Shown piece by piece: positions 1-7,515 of a stretch of 12,256 bases of DNA; within the stretch, counting starts at the first letter, position 1, and every line of letters starts with the position of its first letter. The notes under the pieces were generated by a model, which had not been told where the DNA came from, ran no database searches, and saw nothing but the letters and a program-made list of their open reading frames with translations. Origin of the DNA: Fimenecus sp045611635 (GTDB lineage Bacteria > Bacillota > Clostridia > Oscillospirales > Acutalibacteraceae); assembly GCA_045611635.1 (NCBI GenBank), contig JAZKXL010000079.1, positions 1-12,256 of the forward strand, in the 5' to 3' direction. A program made the translations under genes and the position numbers.

Positions 1-1200
1 CTTGAATTGGGCTTTGTACCAACTGAACTTGCAACTATACCTAATACTGTTTTTTGGTGGAAAGCAAATGGTTGTCCACCTAACGATTACGGTAAATGGT
101 ATTTTCTAGTTAAAGGTACAGTTGAGCATCTCGTTGAAAGATATGGTCTTGAAGAAGTCAAAACTTGGTACTTTGAAGTATGGAACGAGCCCAATTTAGG
201 CTCATTCTGGCGTGGTACACAAGAACAATATTTTAAACTCTATGAAGTGTCAGTTGATGCAGTAAAATCTATTTGTAAAGATTTGCGAGTAGGCGGTCCG
301 TCAACAAGCGGTGCGCATTTCAGAGAAAATCTTGGTTATCTCAAAGCATTTATAAAGTTTTGTGAAGAAAAGAATTTGCCTGTTGATTTCTTTACCGCTC
401 ATCCATATCCTACATCTTGGCCACTTGATATTGATGGCAACGAGCAAATGGGGTATATGAAAAAAGAAATTTGCACAGAGTTTATTGATAATATGAAAAA
501 TATTATTGATAATTCAAAATACAATAATGCTGAAATTCATTTAACTGAATGGAATTCATCACCAAGTCCAAGAGATTTAATTCACGATACACCGTTTGAA
601 GCGCCATTTATTCTTTACAATATAACACAAAATTTCAATAAAGTTGACTCACTTGGTTACTGGGCATTTACCGACATTTTTGAAGAAAATGGACCTGGTG
701 AAGACGAATTTCATGGCGGATTTGGACTTATCACAAATAACGGAATTAAGAAACCATCATATTGGGCATATTATTTCTTATCAAAATTAGGTGATGAAAT
801 AATTGAACTTTCGGATAAACATATAATCACAAAACAAGGTGATAATTATCAAGTGATTATTTGGAATTATTGCTATTATACTGAGGAATTTGCAAAAGGT
901 GACCGTAGTAAATTAACCCTTACAAATCGTGACGAAGTTTTTGAAATCAAGGACGAAAATTTCAATATTTCACTTGTTCTTAATGGTGAATATACACTTA
1001 CCGAATACGCCCTTGATGAAAGCACTTCTGCACTTCATAATTGGGTTAAAATGGGTGCTCCAAAATATCTAAAAAAAGATGAAATCACAAATCTTAAAAA
1101 GCAAAGTCAACCAAAAGTAACAACAAACGAAACAAATGATTTCAATATTGATATTACCCTTAAACCACACGAAGTAAAAATGTTTATACTTGAAAAATAA
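1..1200 (+). CDS. GH39 beta-xylosidase, 5' end cut off by the window
   Basis: This looks like the last 399 residues of a glycoside hydrolase family 39 beta-xylosidase, which removes xylose from the non-reducing ends of xylo-oligosaccharides with retention of configuration. The reading frame is open to base 1 (first codons read LELGF), so the leucine codon at 7 is not a start. The acid/base glutamate sits in FEVWNEPN (E63, bases 187-189) and the likely nucleophile in HLTEWNSS (E183, bases 547-549). Their spacing of about 120 residues fits family 39 xylosidases such as XynB, which are about 500 residues, so roughly 100 residues of the barrel start are missing. The C-terminal part, from about residue 270, should be the accessory beta-sandwich. 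The start is outside the window, so a signal peptide cannot be judged. It is followed 12 nt later by a GH31 gene, almost certainly co-transcribed. Family assignment is firm; xylosidase rather than another GH39 activity is inferred. Confidence 0.9.
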   Translation, partial: LELGFVPTELATIPNTVFWWKANGCPPNDYGKWYFLVKGTVEHLVERYGLEEVKTWYFEVWNEPNLGSFWRGTQEQYFKLYEVSVDAVKSICKDLRVGGPSTSGAHFRENLGYLKAFIKFCEEKNLPVDFFTAHPYPTSWPLDIDGNEQMGYMKKEICTEFIDNMKNIIDNSKYNNAEIHLTEWNSSPSPRDLIHDTPFEAPFILYNITQNFNKVDSLGYWAFTDIFEENGPGEDEFHGGFGLITNNGIKKPSYWAYYFLSKLGDEIIELSDKHIITKQGDNYQVIIWNYCYYTEEFAKGDRSKLTLTNRDEVFEIKDENFNISLVLNGEYTLTEYALDESTSALHNWVKMGAPKYLKKDEITNLKKQSQPKVTTNETNDFNIDITLKPHEVKMFILEK

Positions 1201-1212
1201 GGATTGAAACAA

Positions 1213-3441
1213 ATGAACAATCAATACTGTTTTAAAAATCAAGAAATAGAATTACATATTACACCATATTCAAATAGAATTTTTCGCATAACTTATGGTG
1301 AAGTAAAAAATGATAGTATTATTGTTACTGCTACACCTGAAAATGTACTTTGTGAGTATGAAGAAAATGAGAAATCATATATAATCAAGACAAAAAACTC
1401 TACTGCATATATCGACAAAGAAAGTCTTGATATAAGTTTTTATTGTGGCGAAAATTTACTTTCAAAAGTTAGTGCACCTAAATTTGAAAAATATTCAATT
1501 TATAAGTATATTGGTGGCAAAAGTGAAGTTAGAAAAACCATTGACGGAGTTAAAGCAACTGCAGTTGATGGTGAAAGAGTGTTTGTCCGTAATTCAAACC
1601 ATTCTGAAATGATTTTTAATATCAGCCAAGAATTACTTTTCGGTCTTGGTAGTCATGAAGAAGGTTTCGAGTGTATCAACGGCAATTTTATTCCGTTGTA
1701 TCAAGAAAATATGCGAATTGCAATCCCTTATTTTGTTTCAACAAAGGGTTATGCTTATCTTATTGATAATACATCATTTATGACCTTTGATTGCACAAGT
1801 GATAATGCAAAACTTTACATTGACTGTGCAGATTTAGTTGATTACTATTTCCTTTGTGGCGATTTTGATACTATATGTAAAGAATATCGTTATTTAACAG
1901 GCACAACACCAATGCTTCCAAAAGCATCTTTGGGTTATATTCAATCAAAATGCGAATACAAAAATCAATATGAACTTTTAGATGTGGTAAAGAAATACCG
2001 TGAAATTAATGTCCCACTTGATGTGATTGTTCAGGATTGGCGATATTGGAACGAAAATTGTTGGGGTGATAAAAATCTTGACTTGACTCGTTTTCCTGAT
2101 ATGACTGCTTGCATAAATGAACTTCATAGTCTTGGCACAAAAATTATGATTTCGATTTGGCCAAATCTCAATGGGGAATCCGCTAATAAATGCGAATTTG
2201 AAAAGAATAATATGCTTCTCGGTGATGGTTGTGTTTATAACGCATTTCTAGAGAATGCCCGAAAAACCTATTGGGAACAAGCACAAAGTGGGCTGTTTAA
2301 ACATGGAATTGATGCTTGGTGGTGCGATTGTACAGAACCCTATGAAGTAGGTTGGGGAGGAGAAACAAGAGAACCACTTGATATACGAATGGCAAAAACT
2401 ATTGACGAGTTTAAAAAATATATCGACGATACTCTTGTCAATGCCTTTTCACTGTTTCATTCTAAAGGCATTTACGAAAATCAAAGAGCGGTATCAAATA
2501 AACGAGTATTCAATATGACTCGTAGCGGTTACCCAGGACAACACCGATATGCAACAGCAGTATGGACGGGGGATATTTCAGCAACTTGGGAAGTTCTTAA
2601 AAAGCAAGTCCATATTATGCAAAATTATATTGCAACAGGTGAAGCATATTGGAATAGTGACGTGGGTGGATTTTTTAACGACACTAAAAATAGATGGTTT
2701 TGGAAAGGTGAATACAACGAGGGGACAGCCGACGAAAAATATAGAGAATTATATACTCGTTGGCTTCAGTTTGCAGGATTCACACCATTTATGCGTTCAC
2801 ATGGTATGTGCACCGCCAAAGAAATATGGCAATTTGGCAACGAAGGTGACAAATATTATGATGCAATAAAGAAAACTATTGAGTTAAGATATAACCTTGT
2901 TCCATTTTTCTATTCAATAAATGCAAATGTAACCTTTGACGGAAAAATGCCTGTAAAACCTCTTGCTTTTGCATTCCCTGACGATAAAAAAGCACATACA
3001 GTTTTTTGGGAATATATGTATGGTGATACTTTCTTGGTTTGTCCAGTTACAAAACCTGAAATCTCAAAAATGAAAGTATATTTGCCACAAGGTGTATGGT
3101 ACAATTATTTCACTAATGAAAAATTCATAGGCGGACAAGAAATAGAAATCGATATAACAATAGACCATATTCCTATTTTCGTTAAAGCAGGTGCAATTAT
3201 TCCTACAGTTAAAGTTATGAATTATATCGACGAAAATTCCGATGCACCTTATACAGTTAAGGTTTTCACAGGTGCAAATGGTGAGTTTATGCTCTATGAT
3301 GATTCAGGTTGCGACTATGAATATGAAAAAGGTGAGTACAGCCGAATTAAAATAACATATAACAATACAACAAGTGAAATTCACTTAGAACAAAAGGGAA
3401 AAGATAAATTTGCACATAATTTGATATTTGAATTGATTTAA
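1213..3441 (+). CDS. GH31 alpha-glycosidase, probably alpha-xylosidase
   Basis: A complete family 31 glycoside hydrolase of 742 residues. I chose the ATG at 1213 because AAGGA (1199-1203) lies 9 nt ahead of it; a TTG at 1204 is in frame but has no room for a ribosome site. The N-terminal beta-sandwich covers about residues 1-230 and the catalytic barrel begins near ASLGYIQSK. The nucleophile is the aspartate in WWCDCTEP (D372) and the acid/base is the aspartate in WTGDISATW (D454). VQDWRYW, DVGGFF and FTPFMRSHG are also family signatures. The WW-D-TEP form resembles alpha-xylosidases acting on xyloglucan oligosaccharides (Cellvibrio Xyl31A type) more than classical alpha-glucosidases, but this is by eye. 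No signal peptide is visible, so it should act in the cytoplasm on imported oligosaccharides. The partner GH39 gene just upstream supports a role with xylose-containing glycans. Alpha-glucosidase or transglucosidase activity remains possible. Confidence 0.93.
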   Translation: MNNQYCFKNQEIELHITPYSNRIFRITYGEVKNDSIIVTATPENVLCEYEENEKSYIIKTKNSTAYIDKESLDISFYCGENLLSKVSAPKFEKYSIYKYIGGKSEVRKTIDGVKATAVDGERVFVRNSNHSEMIFNISQELLFGLGSHEEGFECINGNFIPLYQENMRIAIPYFVSTKGYAYLIDNTSFMTFDCTSDNAKLYIDCADLVDYYFLCGDFDTICKEYRYLTGTTPMLPKASLGYIQSKCEYKNQYELLDVVKKYREINVPLDVIVQDWRYWNENCWGDKNLDLTRFPDMTACINELHSLGTKIMISIWPNLNGESANKCEFEKNNMLLGDGCVYNAFLENARKTYWEQAQSGLFKHGIDAWWCDCTEPYEVGWGGETREPLDIRMAKTIDEFKKYIDDTLVNAFSLFHSKGIYENQRAVSNKRVFNMTRSGYPGQHRYATAVWTGDISATWEVLKKQVHIMQNYIATGEAYWNSDVGGFFNDTKNRWFWKGEYNEGTADEKYRELYTRWLQFAGFTPFMRSHGMCTAKEIWQFGNEGDKYYDAIKKTIELRYNLVPFFYSINANVTFDGKMPVKPLAFAFPDDKKAHTVFWEYMYGDTFLVCPVTKPEISKMKVYLPQGVWYNYFTNEKFIGGQEIEIDITIDHIPIFVKAGAIIPTVKVMNYIDENSDAPYTVKVFTGANGEFMLYDDSGCDYEYEKGEYSRIKITYNNTTSEIHLEQKGKDKFAHNLIFELI

Positions 3442-3467
3442 CAATTTTGAATTTGTATGTGTGCGTG

Positions 3468-3542
3468 ATGGCGATTATTGAGGTTATAGAAAACAAAAAG
3501 CAACATCTCGATTTGCTACTGTTTATCCTTTTTATCTTGTAA
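3468..3542 (+). pseudogene. N-terminal scrap of a GNAT-family acetyltransferase
   Basis: An ATG at 3468 opens a 24-codon frame whose start, MAIIEVIENKKQHLDLLL, resembles from memory the N-terminus of a common Firmicutes GNAT acetyltransferase, which normally continues with an LADEQ-like stretch. Here the similarity stops at the leucines, the next codons read FILFIL and TAA follows at 3540-3542. No other frame downstream continues the family. No clear ribosome-binding site precedes it. It is best read as the remains of a deleted gene of about 150 codons between the GH31 gene and its terminator. The GNAT likeness rests on about 18 residues recalled without a search. Confidence 0.45.
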
Positions 3543-3563
3543 TTCAGCGGTTTGTTTTTGAAT

Positions 3564-3607
3564 AAAAAAGAAGACCTTGCATGTGAAATGCAAGGTTTTC
3601 TTTTTTT
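3564..3607. terminator. Bidirectional rho-independent terminator
   Basis: A perfect 9-bp stem, ACCTTGCAT (3574-3582) with ATGCAAGGT (3588-3596) around loop GTGAA, is flanked by AAAAAAGAAG on the left and TTTCTTTTTTT on the right. It therefore carries a U-tract on both strands, and the flanks can extend the stem with one G-T wobble. It sits between the convergent GH31 gene (plus) and the 3867-5183 gene (minus), and can end transcription from both. Confidence 0.9.
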
Positions 3608-3629
3608 CGCGTTTCAAGTTTTTCTTTTT

Positions 3630-3664
3630 CCTCTAAATTCAGCATTCAGTCAGCGGTTTAGAGG
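3630..3664. repeat. Inverted repeat CCTCTAAA / TTTAGAGG
   Basis: A perfect 8-bp inverted repeat, CCTCTAAA (3630-3637) and TTTAGAGG (3657-3664), encloses 19 nt. The interior contains TCAGCGGTTT (3650-3659), which also occurs at 3544-3553 just after the GNAT scrap. There is no T-tract, so it does not look like a terminator. It could be a remnant of a small mobile or palindromic element, or chance in a decaying spacer. Confidence 0.45.
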
Positions 3665-3669
3665 ATAAA

Positions 3670-3701
3670 CAATTTTGCCTTTTTGAAGATAAAGAAAATT
3701 G
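3670..3701. repeat. Imperfect stem-loop CAATTTT / AAAATTG
   Basis: CAATTTT (3670-3676) pairs with AAAATTG (3695-3701). After a 2-nt bulge, CTTT pairs with AAAG further in. It is AT-rich and therefore weak. It directly follows the 3630-3664 inverted repeat in the gene-free spacer. No function is evident. Confidence 0.35.
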
Positions 3702-3717
3702 TCTAATTTAATGTGAA

Positions 3718-3835
3718 TTATTCCCATTCGATGTCGTATACACCGAAACCTACCTAAAAGTTGTCGTTTTCAACAAAATTTGGAACTCTTTGTATGTAAA
3801 TTATCTCTATTATCCGTTTTATCAAAAGTTTTTGC
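3718..3835 (-). pseudogene. C-terminal coding scrap with an in-frame TAG
   Basis: Read on the minus strand, codons ending at the TAA in 3718-3720 give a protein-like tail, RVPNFVENDNF, then TAG (3754-3756), then VGFGVYDIEWE and the stop. The frame is closed upstream by a TGA around 3835. The residue pattern is unlike random AT-rich DNA, which suggests the eroded 3' end of a gene. The final IEWE and stop resemble the end of the GMP synthetase at 5266, and the DNA is similar over the last ~16 bases only. Whether this is a duplicated guaA tail or another protein cannot be decided here; I do not recognise the family. Confidence 0.3.
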
Positions 3836-3866
3836 TGTCAAAACCTGCTGTCAGTAAAACAAATGA

Positions 3867-5183
3867 TTAAACTTCAAATACAACTTTAACGATTTGGTCT
3901 TTGTCATTTCGGTGCCAAATTTGCGAAGATACATTACCTCCTAAGTCGGATGTAGTCGAAAAGCTACTTGCGTCCCAAACTTCTTTTTTTATACTTCCGT
4001 CTTTATAGGTTATTGTACGTTTCGCTTGCTTTTTAATTAAAAGTTCTCTTTTAAATAAATCTTTGTCGCTTGGCACTAATTCAATTGTATAAGCGGAGCG
4101 TGTACGAGAAGTAGAAGTTTTCGTTTTAGTTTTGATTATTGGGATAGATACGGTGCCAGCATTTTTTTGCCAAAGCCCAATTGCATATTCTGCGTCAATG
4201 GTTACATTTACTTCCTTAGGGTCGATACAATTGCCCGCAGGATAGATTAAATCCAAGAACTCTTGATATATGCTTTTACCCGAATCGCCAAAAACATCTT
4301 TGTATATATCCTTGATTTTCGCCGCTACATACTCAACCAGCTTGGGATATTCGCCGATTTCATCTTTTTCAACGCCACTTTCATTCCAATAAATATTTGT
4401 TTTCAATATATTAGTGCCCTCATCATATCTGCCAGGTTTGTTTGGAACTAAAAAATAGTTAATAGGGTGTACTGTTCGTAAAAAGTGGGCGACTGCGAAT
4501 TTCTTTACTTTTTCTGCTTCATATGAGTCATTAAAATCAATTCTTCTATAATAATGCCCATGAGCGTTTATGTGCGACCATTCGCTTCTGCTTCCTCTTG
4601 GAAATTCTATATCACAAAAATTGCCTATACTGTGATAACCTACGATTGGGTCATAATTCTCTCCAGCAGAGAAAATGTGGGCTATCTTATATCCTTTACC
4701 ACTGATTTCGGGATTTGTTCCTTTAAAATATGCAGCTAACGCACGCTCGTCTGTGGTTTGTATGCATCCGCAAGGAAACTCGCGATTGTCCATGCACTTC
4801 TTAAACTCATCTAAATTTTTAGGCGCATATCCATCCTTCGCCATTGAAAAGAAAAATGCAGTAAAAAAATTATCTACAAAAAATGTTTCAAAGCTTTCCG
4901 TGTCATTAACAAACACTTTATTTAAGAAACCTCTTCGCAATGCAGGACTGTTTCCAGAAGGACTTCCATAAGCTCTTAAACTTAATACGGCGTCATCTTG
5001 TCTTACGTAAGCCATTAAAATTTTATGCCATTGTTGTACTGCTGATTTATCTGGCAAGTTAGGTTTAATAACCTTTTCCCATAGTTCCTCAAAGTTCTTT
5101 GCCTTTTCAACAACTGGATATTCGTTTAACTTTATAAGCGTTGATGTCCTTTTGATATCTCGCAACTTTTCTTGTAGTGTCAT
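3867..5183 (-). CDS. Uncharacterised 438-aa protein, possible HNH-like nuclease core
   Basis: I do not recognise this family with confidence. The ATG at 5183 is chosen over longer in-frame starts because GGAGGGGAG lies 5-7 nt before it and the upstream extension would run through guaA. The N-terminal half is helical (residues 1-60). The middle holds KIAHIFSAGENY (H169) and, about 65 residues later, FLRTVHPINYFLVPNK (H239, N242); this H...HPxN-FLVP layout recalls HNH/beta-beta-alpha-metal endonucleases, but a canonical motif is not obvious. Four cysteines (C130, C138, C140, C190) could bind metal, without clear CxxC pairs. After a basic Thr/Ser-rich linker (about 350-365), the C-terminal 70 residues form a beta-rich module with ITYKDGSIKKEVWDASSF, which could bind DNA. 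No signal peptide or membrane segment is seen. It lies 82 nt downstream of guaA behind a terminator-like hairpin and converges with the GH31 gene. A restriction or defence nuclease is a guess only. Confidence 0.8.
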   Translation of the reverse strand: MTLQEKLRDIKRTSTLIKLNEYPVVEKAKNFEELWEKVIKPNLPDKSAVQQWHKILMAYVRQDDAVLSLRAYGSPSGNSPALRRGFLNKVFVNDTESFETFFVDNFFTAFFFSMAKDGYAPKNLDEFKKCMDNREFPCGCIQTTDERALAAYFKGTNPEISGKGYKIAHIFSAGENYDPIVGYHSIGNFCDIEFPRGSRSEWSHINAHGHYYRRIDFNDSYEAEKVKKFAVAHFLRTVHPINYFLVPNKPGRYDEGTNILKTNIYWNESGVEKDEIGEYPKLVEYVAAKIKDIYKDVFGDSGKSIYQEFLDLIYPAGNCIDPKEVNVTIDAEYAIGLWQKNAGTVSIPIIKTKTKTSTSRTRSAYTIELVPSDKDLFKRELLIKKQAKRTITYKDGSIKKEVWDASSFSTTSDLGGNVSSQIWHRNDKDQIVKVVFEV

Positions 5184-5186
5184 TTT

Positions 5187-5195
5187 CTCCCCTCC
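5187..5195 (-). promoter_or_regulatory. Ribosome-binding site fixing the start of the 438-aa protein
   Basis: On the minus strand GGAGGGGAG precedes ATG (5183) by a normal distance. It decides against the longer in-frame start at 5399, which lies inside the guaA coding region and lacks such a site. Confidence 0.8.
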
Positions 5196-5205
5196 ATATG
5201 CAAAA

Positions 5206-5239
5206 CTGCCCCGAAGCCCCAAAAAGGGTTTCAGGGCAG
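5206..5239 (-). terminator. Terminator-like hairpin after guaA
   Basis: CTGCCC (5206-5211) pairs with GGGCAG (5234-5239), extended by GAA/TTC and CCC/GGG with one wobble and one mismatch around a small loop. On the minus strand it is followed by TTTTG, a short U-tract. It lies 26 nt past the guaA stop and only 22 nt before the start of the next minus-strand gene. There is no room for a promoter after it, so the downstream gene probably depends on read-through, or on a promoter upstream of the hairpin that I cannot see. Confidence 0.65.
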
Positions 5240-5265
5240 TTAAAAGCCAGTTAGTATTATTCCTC

Positions 5266-6267
5266 TTATTCCCACTCAATTGTGCCGATTGGCTTTGGAG
5301 TAAGGTCATAAAGTACACGGTTAATTCCGTCAACTTCGTGTGTAATTCTATAAGTAATTTTATGAAGTACGTCGTAAGGGATTTCTTCAATAGTAGCACT
5401 CATAGCGTCAGTTGTGTTAACAGCACGGATGATTGCAGGCCAACCTTCATAGCGGCTTTCGTCTTTAACGCCAACGCTCTTAACATCAGGCACTGCAATA
5501 AAATATTGCCATACCTTTTCAGCAAGACCGCAATTATCAAATTCTTCACGAAGAATTGCATCTGCTTCGCGAAGTGCCTCAAGTCTGTCACGAGTGATTG
5601 CACCAAGGCAACGAACACCAAGACCAGGGCCTGGGAATGGTTGACGATATACCATAGCATGTGGAAGACCAAGAGCTTCGCCAACTACACGAACTTCGTC
5701 TTTAAAGAGAAGTTTGATTGGCTCAACAAGTGAGAAGTTAAGGTCTTCAGGAAGTCCGCCAACATTGTGGTGAGATTTAACTGCTTGTTTGCCTTCAGCT
5801 TGTTTAATACTTTCAAGAATATCAGGGTAAATTGTACCTTGAGCTAAAAATTCAATACCCTCAAGTTTTCTTGCTTCGTCAGCGAAAACATTAATGAATT
5901 CAGCGCCGATAATCTTTCTTTTCTTTTCAGGTTCAGCAACATCTTTAAGAAGGTCAAGAAAACGGTCAGTAGCATCAACATAAATAAGGTTTGCGTCAAG
6001 TTCTTTACCGAAAATTTCAACAACGTTTTCACTTTCGTTCTTTCTCATAAGACCATGGTTAACATGAACGCAAACTAACTGTTTGCCAATAGCTTTAATA
6101 AGAAGAGCAGCAACAACTGATGAGTCAACACCGCCGGAGAGTGCGAGAAGAACTTTTTTGTCGCCAACTTGCTCACGAACAGCTTTAACCTGTTCTTCAA
6201 TAAAAGCATCCGCCAACGCTTTGGTGGTAATTCTTTCCATTGATTCTGGTCTAACATTACAATCCAT
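5266..6267 (-). CDS. guaA: GMP synthetase ATP-pyrophosphatase subunit, no amidotransferase domain
   Basis: This 333-residue protein aligns with the C-terminal two thirds of GMP synthase, which adenylates XMP and aminates it to GMP in guanine nucleotide synthesis. The PP-loop SGGVDSS is at residues 44-50. LAQGTIYPD, KSHHNVGGLPE, FPGPGLGVR and the terminal IEWE are all present, so the ATPPase and dimerisation domains look intact. The usual N-terminal class I glutamine amidotransferase domain (about 190-200 residues, with a Cys-His-Glu triad) is absent, and the upstream gene does not encode it. The ATG at 6267 has a strong GGAGG site (revcomp of cctcc near 6277-6281), so this is a genuine short start, not a fragment. 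Archaea use such split enzymes; most bacteria fuse the domains. It must take ammonia directly or pair with an amidotransferase encoded elsewhere. The start is 18 nt after the stop of the CofE-like gene, so the two are co-transcribed. Confidence 0.93.
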   Translation of the reverse strand: MDCNVRPESMERITTKALADAFIEEQVKAVREQVGDKKVLLALSGGVDSSVVAALLIKAIGKQLVCVHVNHGLMRKNESENVVEIFGKELDANLIYVDATDRFLDLLKDVAEPEKKRKIIGAEFINVFADEARKLEGIEFLAQGTIYPDILESIKQAEGKQAVKSHHNVGGLPEDLNFSLVEPIKLLFKDEVRVVGEALGLPHAMVYRQPFPGPGLGVRCLGAITRDRLEALREADAILREEFDNCGLAEKVWQYFIAVPDVKSVGVKDESRYEGWPAIIRAVNTTDAMSATIEEIPYDVLHKITYRITHEVDGINRVLYDLTPKPIGTIEWE

Positions 6268-6285
6268 TTTTATTACCTCCGTTAA

Positions 6286-7475
6286 TTAGCCTGTGTAGTT
6301 ATCGAAATATCCCTGAACAAGGATAATTGGAGTACCTTTATCACCTGAACCACTTGTAAGGTCGCAAAGTGAACCGATAAGGTCAGTAAGCTGACGAGGA
6401 GTTGTACCTTGAGAAGCCATGTTACCTACAAGGTTGTCTTGCTTTGCTTTAATGCTATTTGAAATTGCCTCTTTAAGTTCAGCACCTGAAAGACCTTTGA
6501 AATCGTTATCAGCAAGATATTTAAGCTTTAATTCGTTTGGAGTACCAACAAGACCTGTAGTATGAGCAGGGGAAACAACAGGGTCAGCAAGTTCCCAAAT
6601 TTTACCCTGAGGGTCTTTGAAAGCACCATCGCCATAAACCATAACTTCAATGTGCTTGCCTGTTCTCTTAAGGAATTCAGCTTGAATATCTTCAACAAGA
6701 CCTTGACATTCTCTTGGGAAAAGCTTAATTGTATCTTCAGTTGATTTATTTGAACCAAGAAGACCATATTTTTCATTATATCCGCTACCATTTACAGGAG
6801 CATTGAGAATATCATCAAGTCCGCAAACAACCTTAGCACCTGCAGCTTTTAAGATTCTCTTTGTTCTCTGTCTTGTATGAATGTCACAAGTAAGAATGCA
6901 GTCAGCATAATCGAGAATTGTCTTTGGCTGGTTAGCGAAGATAATTTCTGGCTCAGCACCTGATTCTCTAATGATTTCAGAGTAGTAAGCTACATAGTCA
7001 ACGCCTGTAAATTCGTGTTTGTTTTCACCAAAAAGTTCTCTATATTTTGCTTCATCAAGCACATCTGAATAAGGGTTAATTCCTGCTTCGTCAATTTGGT
7101 CATAAGTAACAAGTGAGTTACCAACTTCGTCACTTGGATAACTGAGCATAAGAACAACCTTTTTTGCCCCCTTAGCAATACCACGAAGGCAAATTGCAAA
7201 ACGGTTTCTTGATAAAATTGGGAAAATAACACCGATTGTTTCTCCACCAAGTTTTGCTTTAACATCAGCAGCAATATCATCAACTGATGCATAGTTACCT
7301 TGAGCACGTGCTACAATCGATTCTGTAAGAGACACAACGTCTCTATCACGCATTTCAAAACCTTCACTTTGGGCTGCTTCAAGTACGCTTGTTACTGTAA
7401 TGTCAACAAGGTTGTCGCCTTCTCTAATGATAGGGCAACGAATACCTCTTGAAACTGTACCGACTTTTCTTTCCA
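6286..7475 (-). CDS. CofE-like protein (coenzyme F420-0:L-glutamate ligase family)
   Basis: A roughly 396-residue member of the F420 ligase family; its start codon ATG lies at 7476-7474 on the minus strand, 6 nt after GGAGAG (7483-7488), and a longer GTG start at 7563 would pass through the promoter-proximal leader. CofE uses GTP and divalent metal to add L-glutamate to F420-0. Family landmarks by eye are VVSLTESIVARAQG (residues 48-60), ILTCDIHTRQ (194-203), and YGDGAFKDPQGKIWELADPV (281-300) followed by SPAHTTGLVGTPNE. The protein is longer than archaeal CofE (about 250 residues), with extra central and C-terminal sequence. Clostridia of this type are not expected to make F420, so the acceptor is probably another phosphorylated or carboxylated metabolite; it is unknown. 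It heads the operon with the ATPPase-only guaA and is driven by the promoter at 7565-7594. Confidence 0.8.
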
Positions 7476-7515
7476 TATATATCTCTCCAATATAAAAAAT
7501 ACGAAAGTAAGTTGA

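Noticed and set aside
2549..2869. 106-residue plus-strand frame inside the GH31 gene
   Set aside because: It is out of frame with intact GH31 catalytic motifs and has no recognisable content.
5184..5399. 72-codon N-terminal extension of the 3867-5183 gene
   Set aside because: It would overlap the guaA coding region and translate the terminator-like hairpin; the strong GGAGG site at 5191-5195 supports the ATG at 5183.
5152..5733. 193-residue plus-strand open frame across the guaA end and the next gene's start
   Set aside because: It lies antisense to guaA, which has clear family motifs, and its translation is low-complexity with no recognisable domain or good ribosome site.
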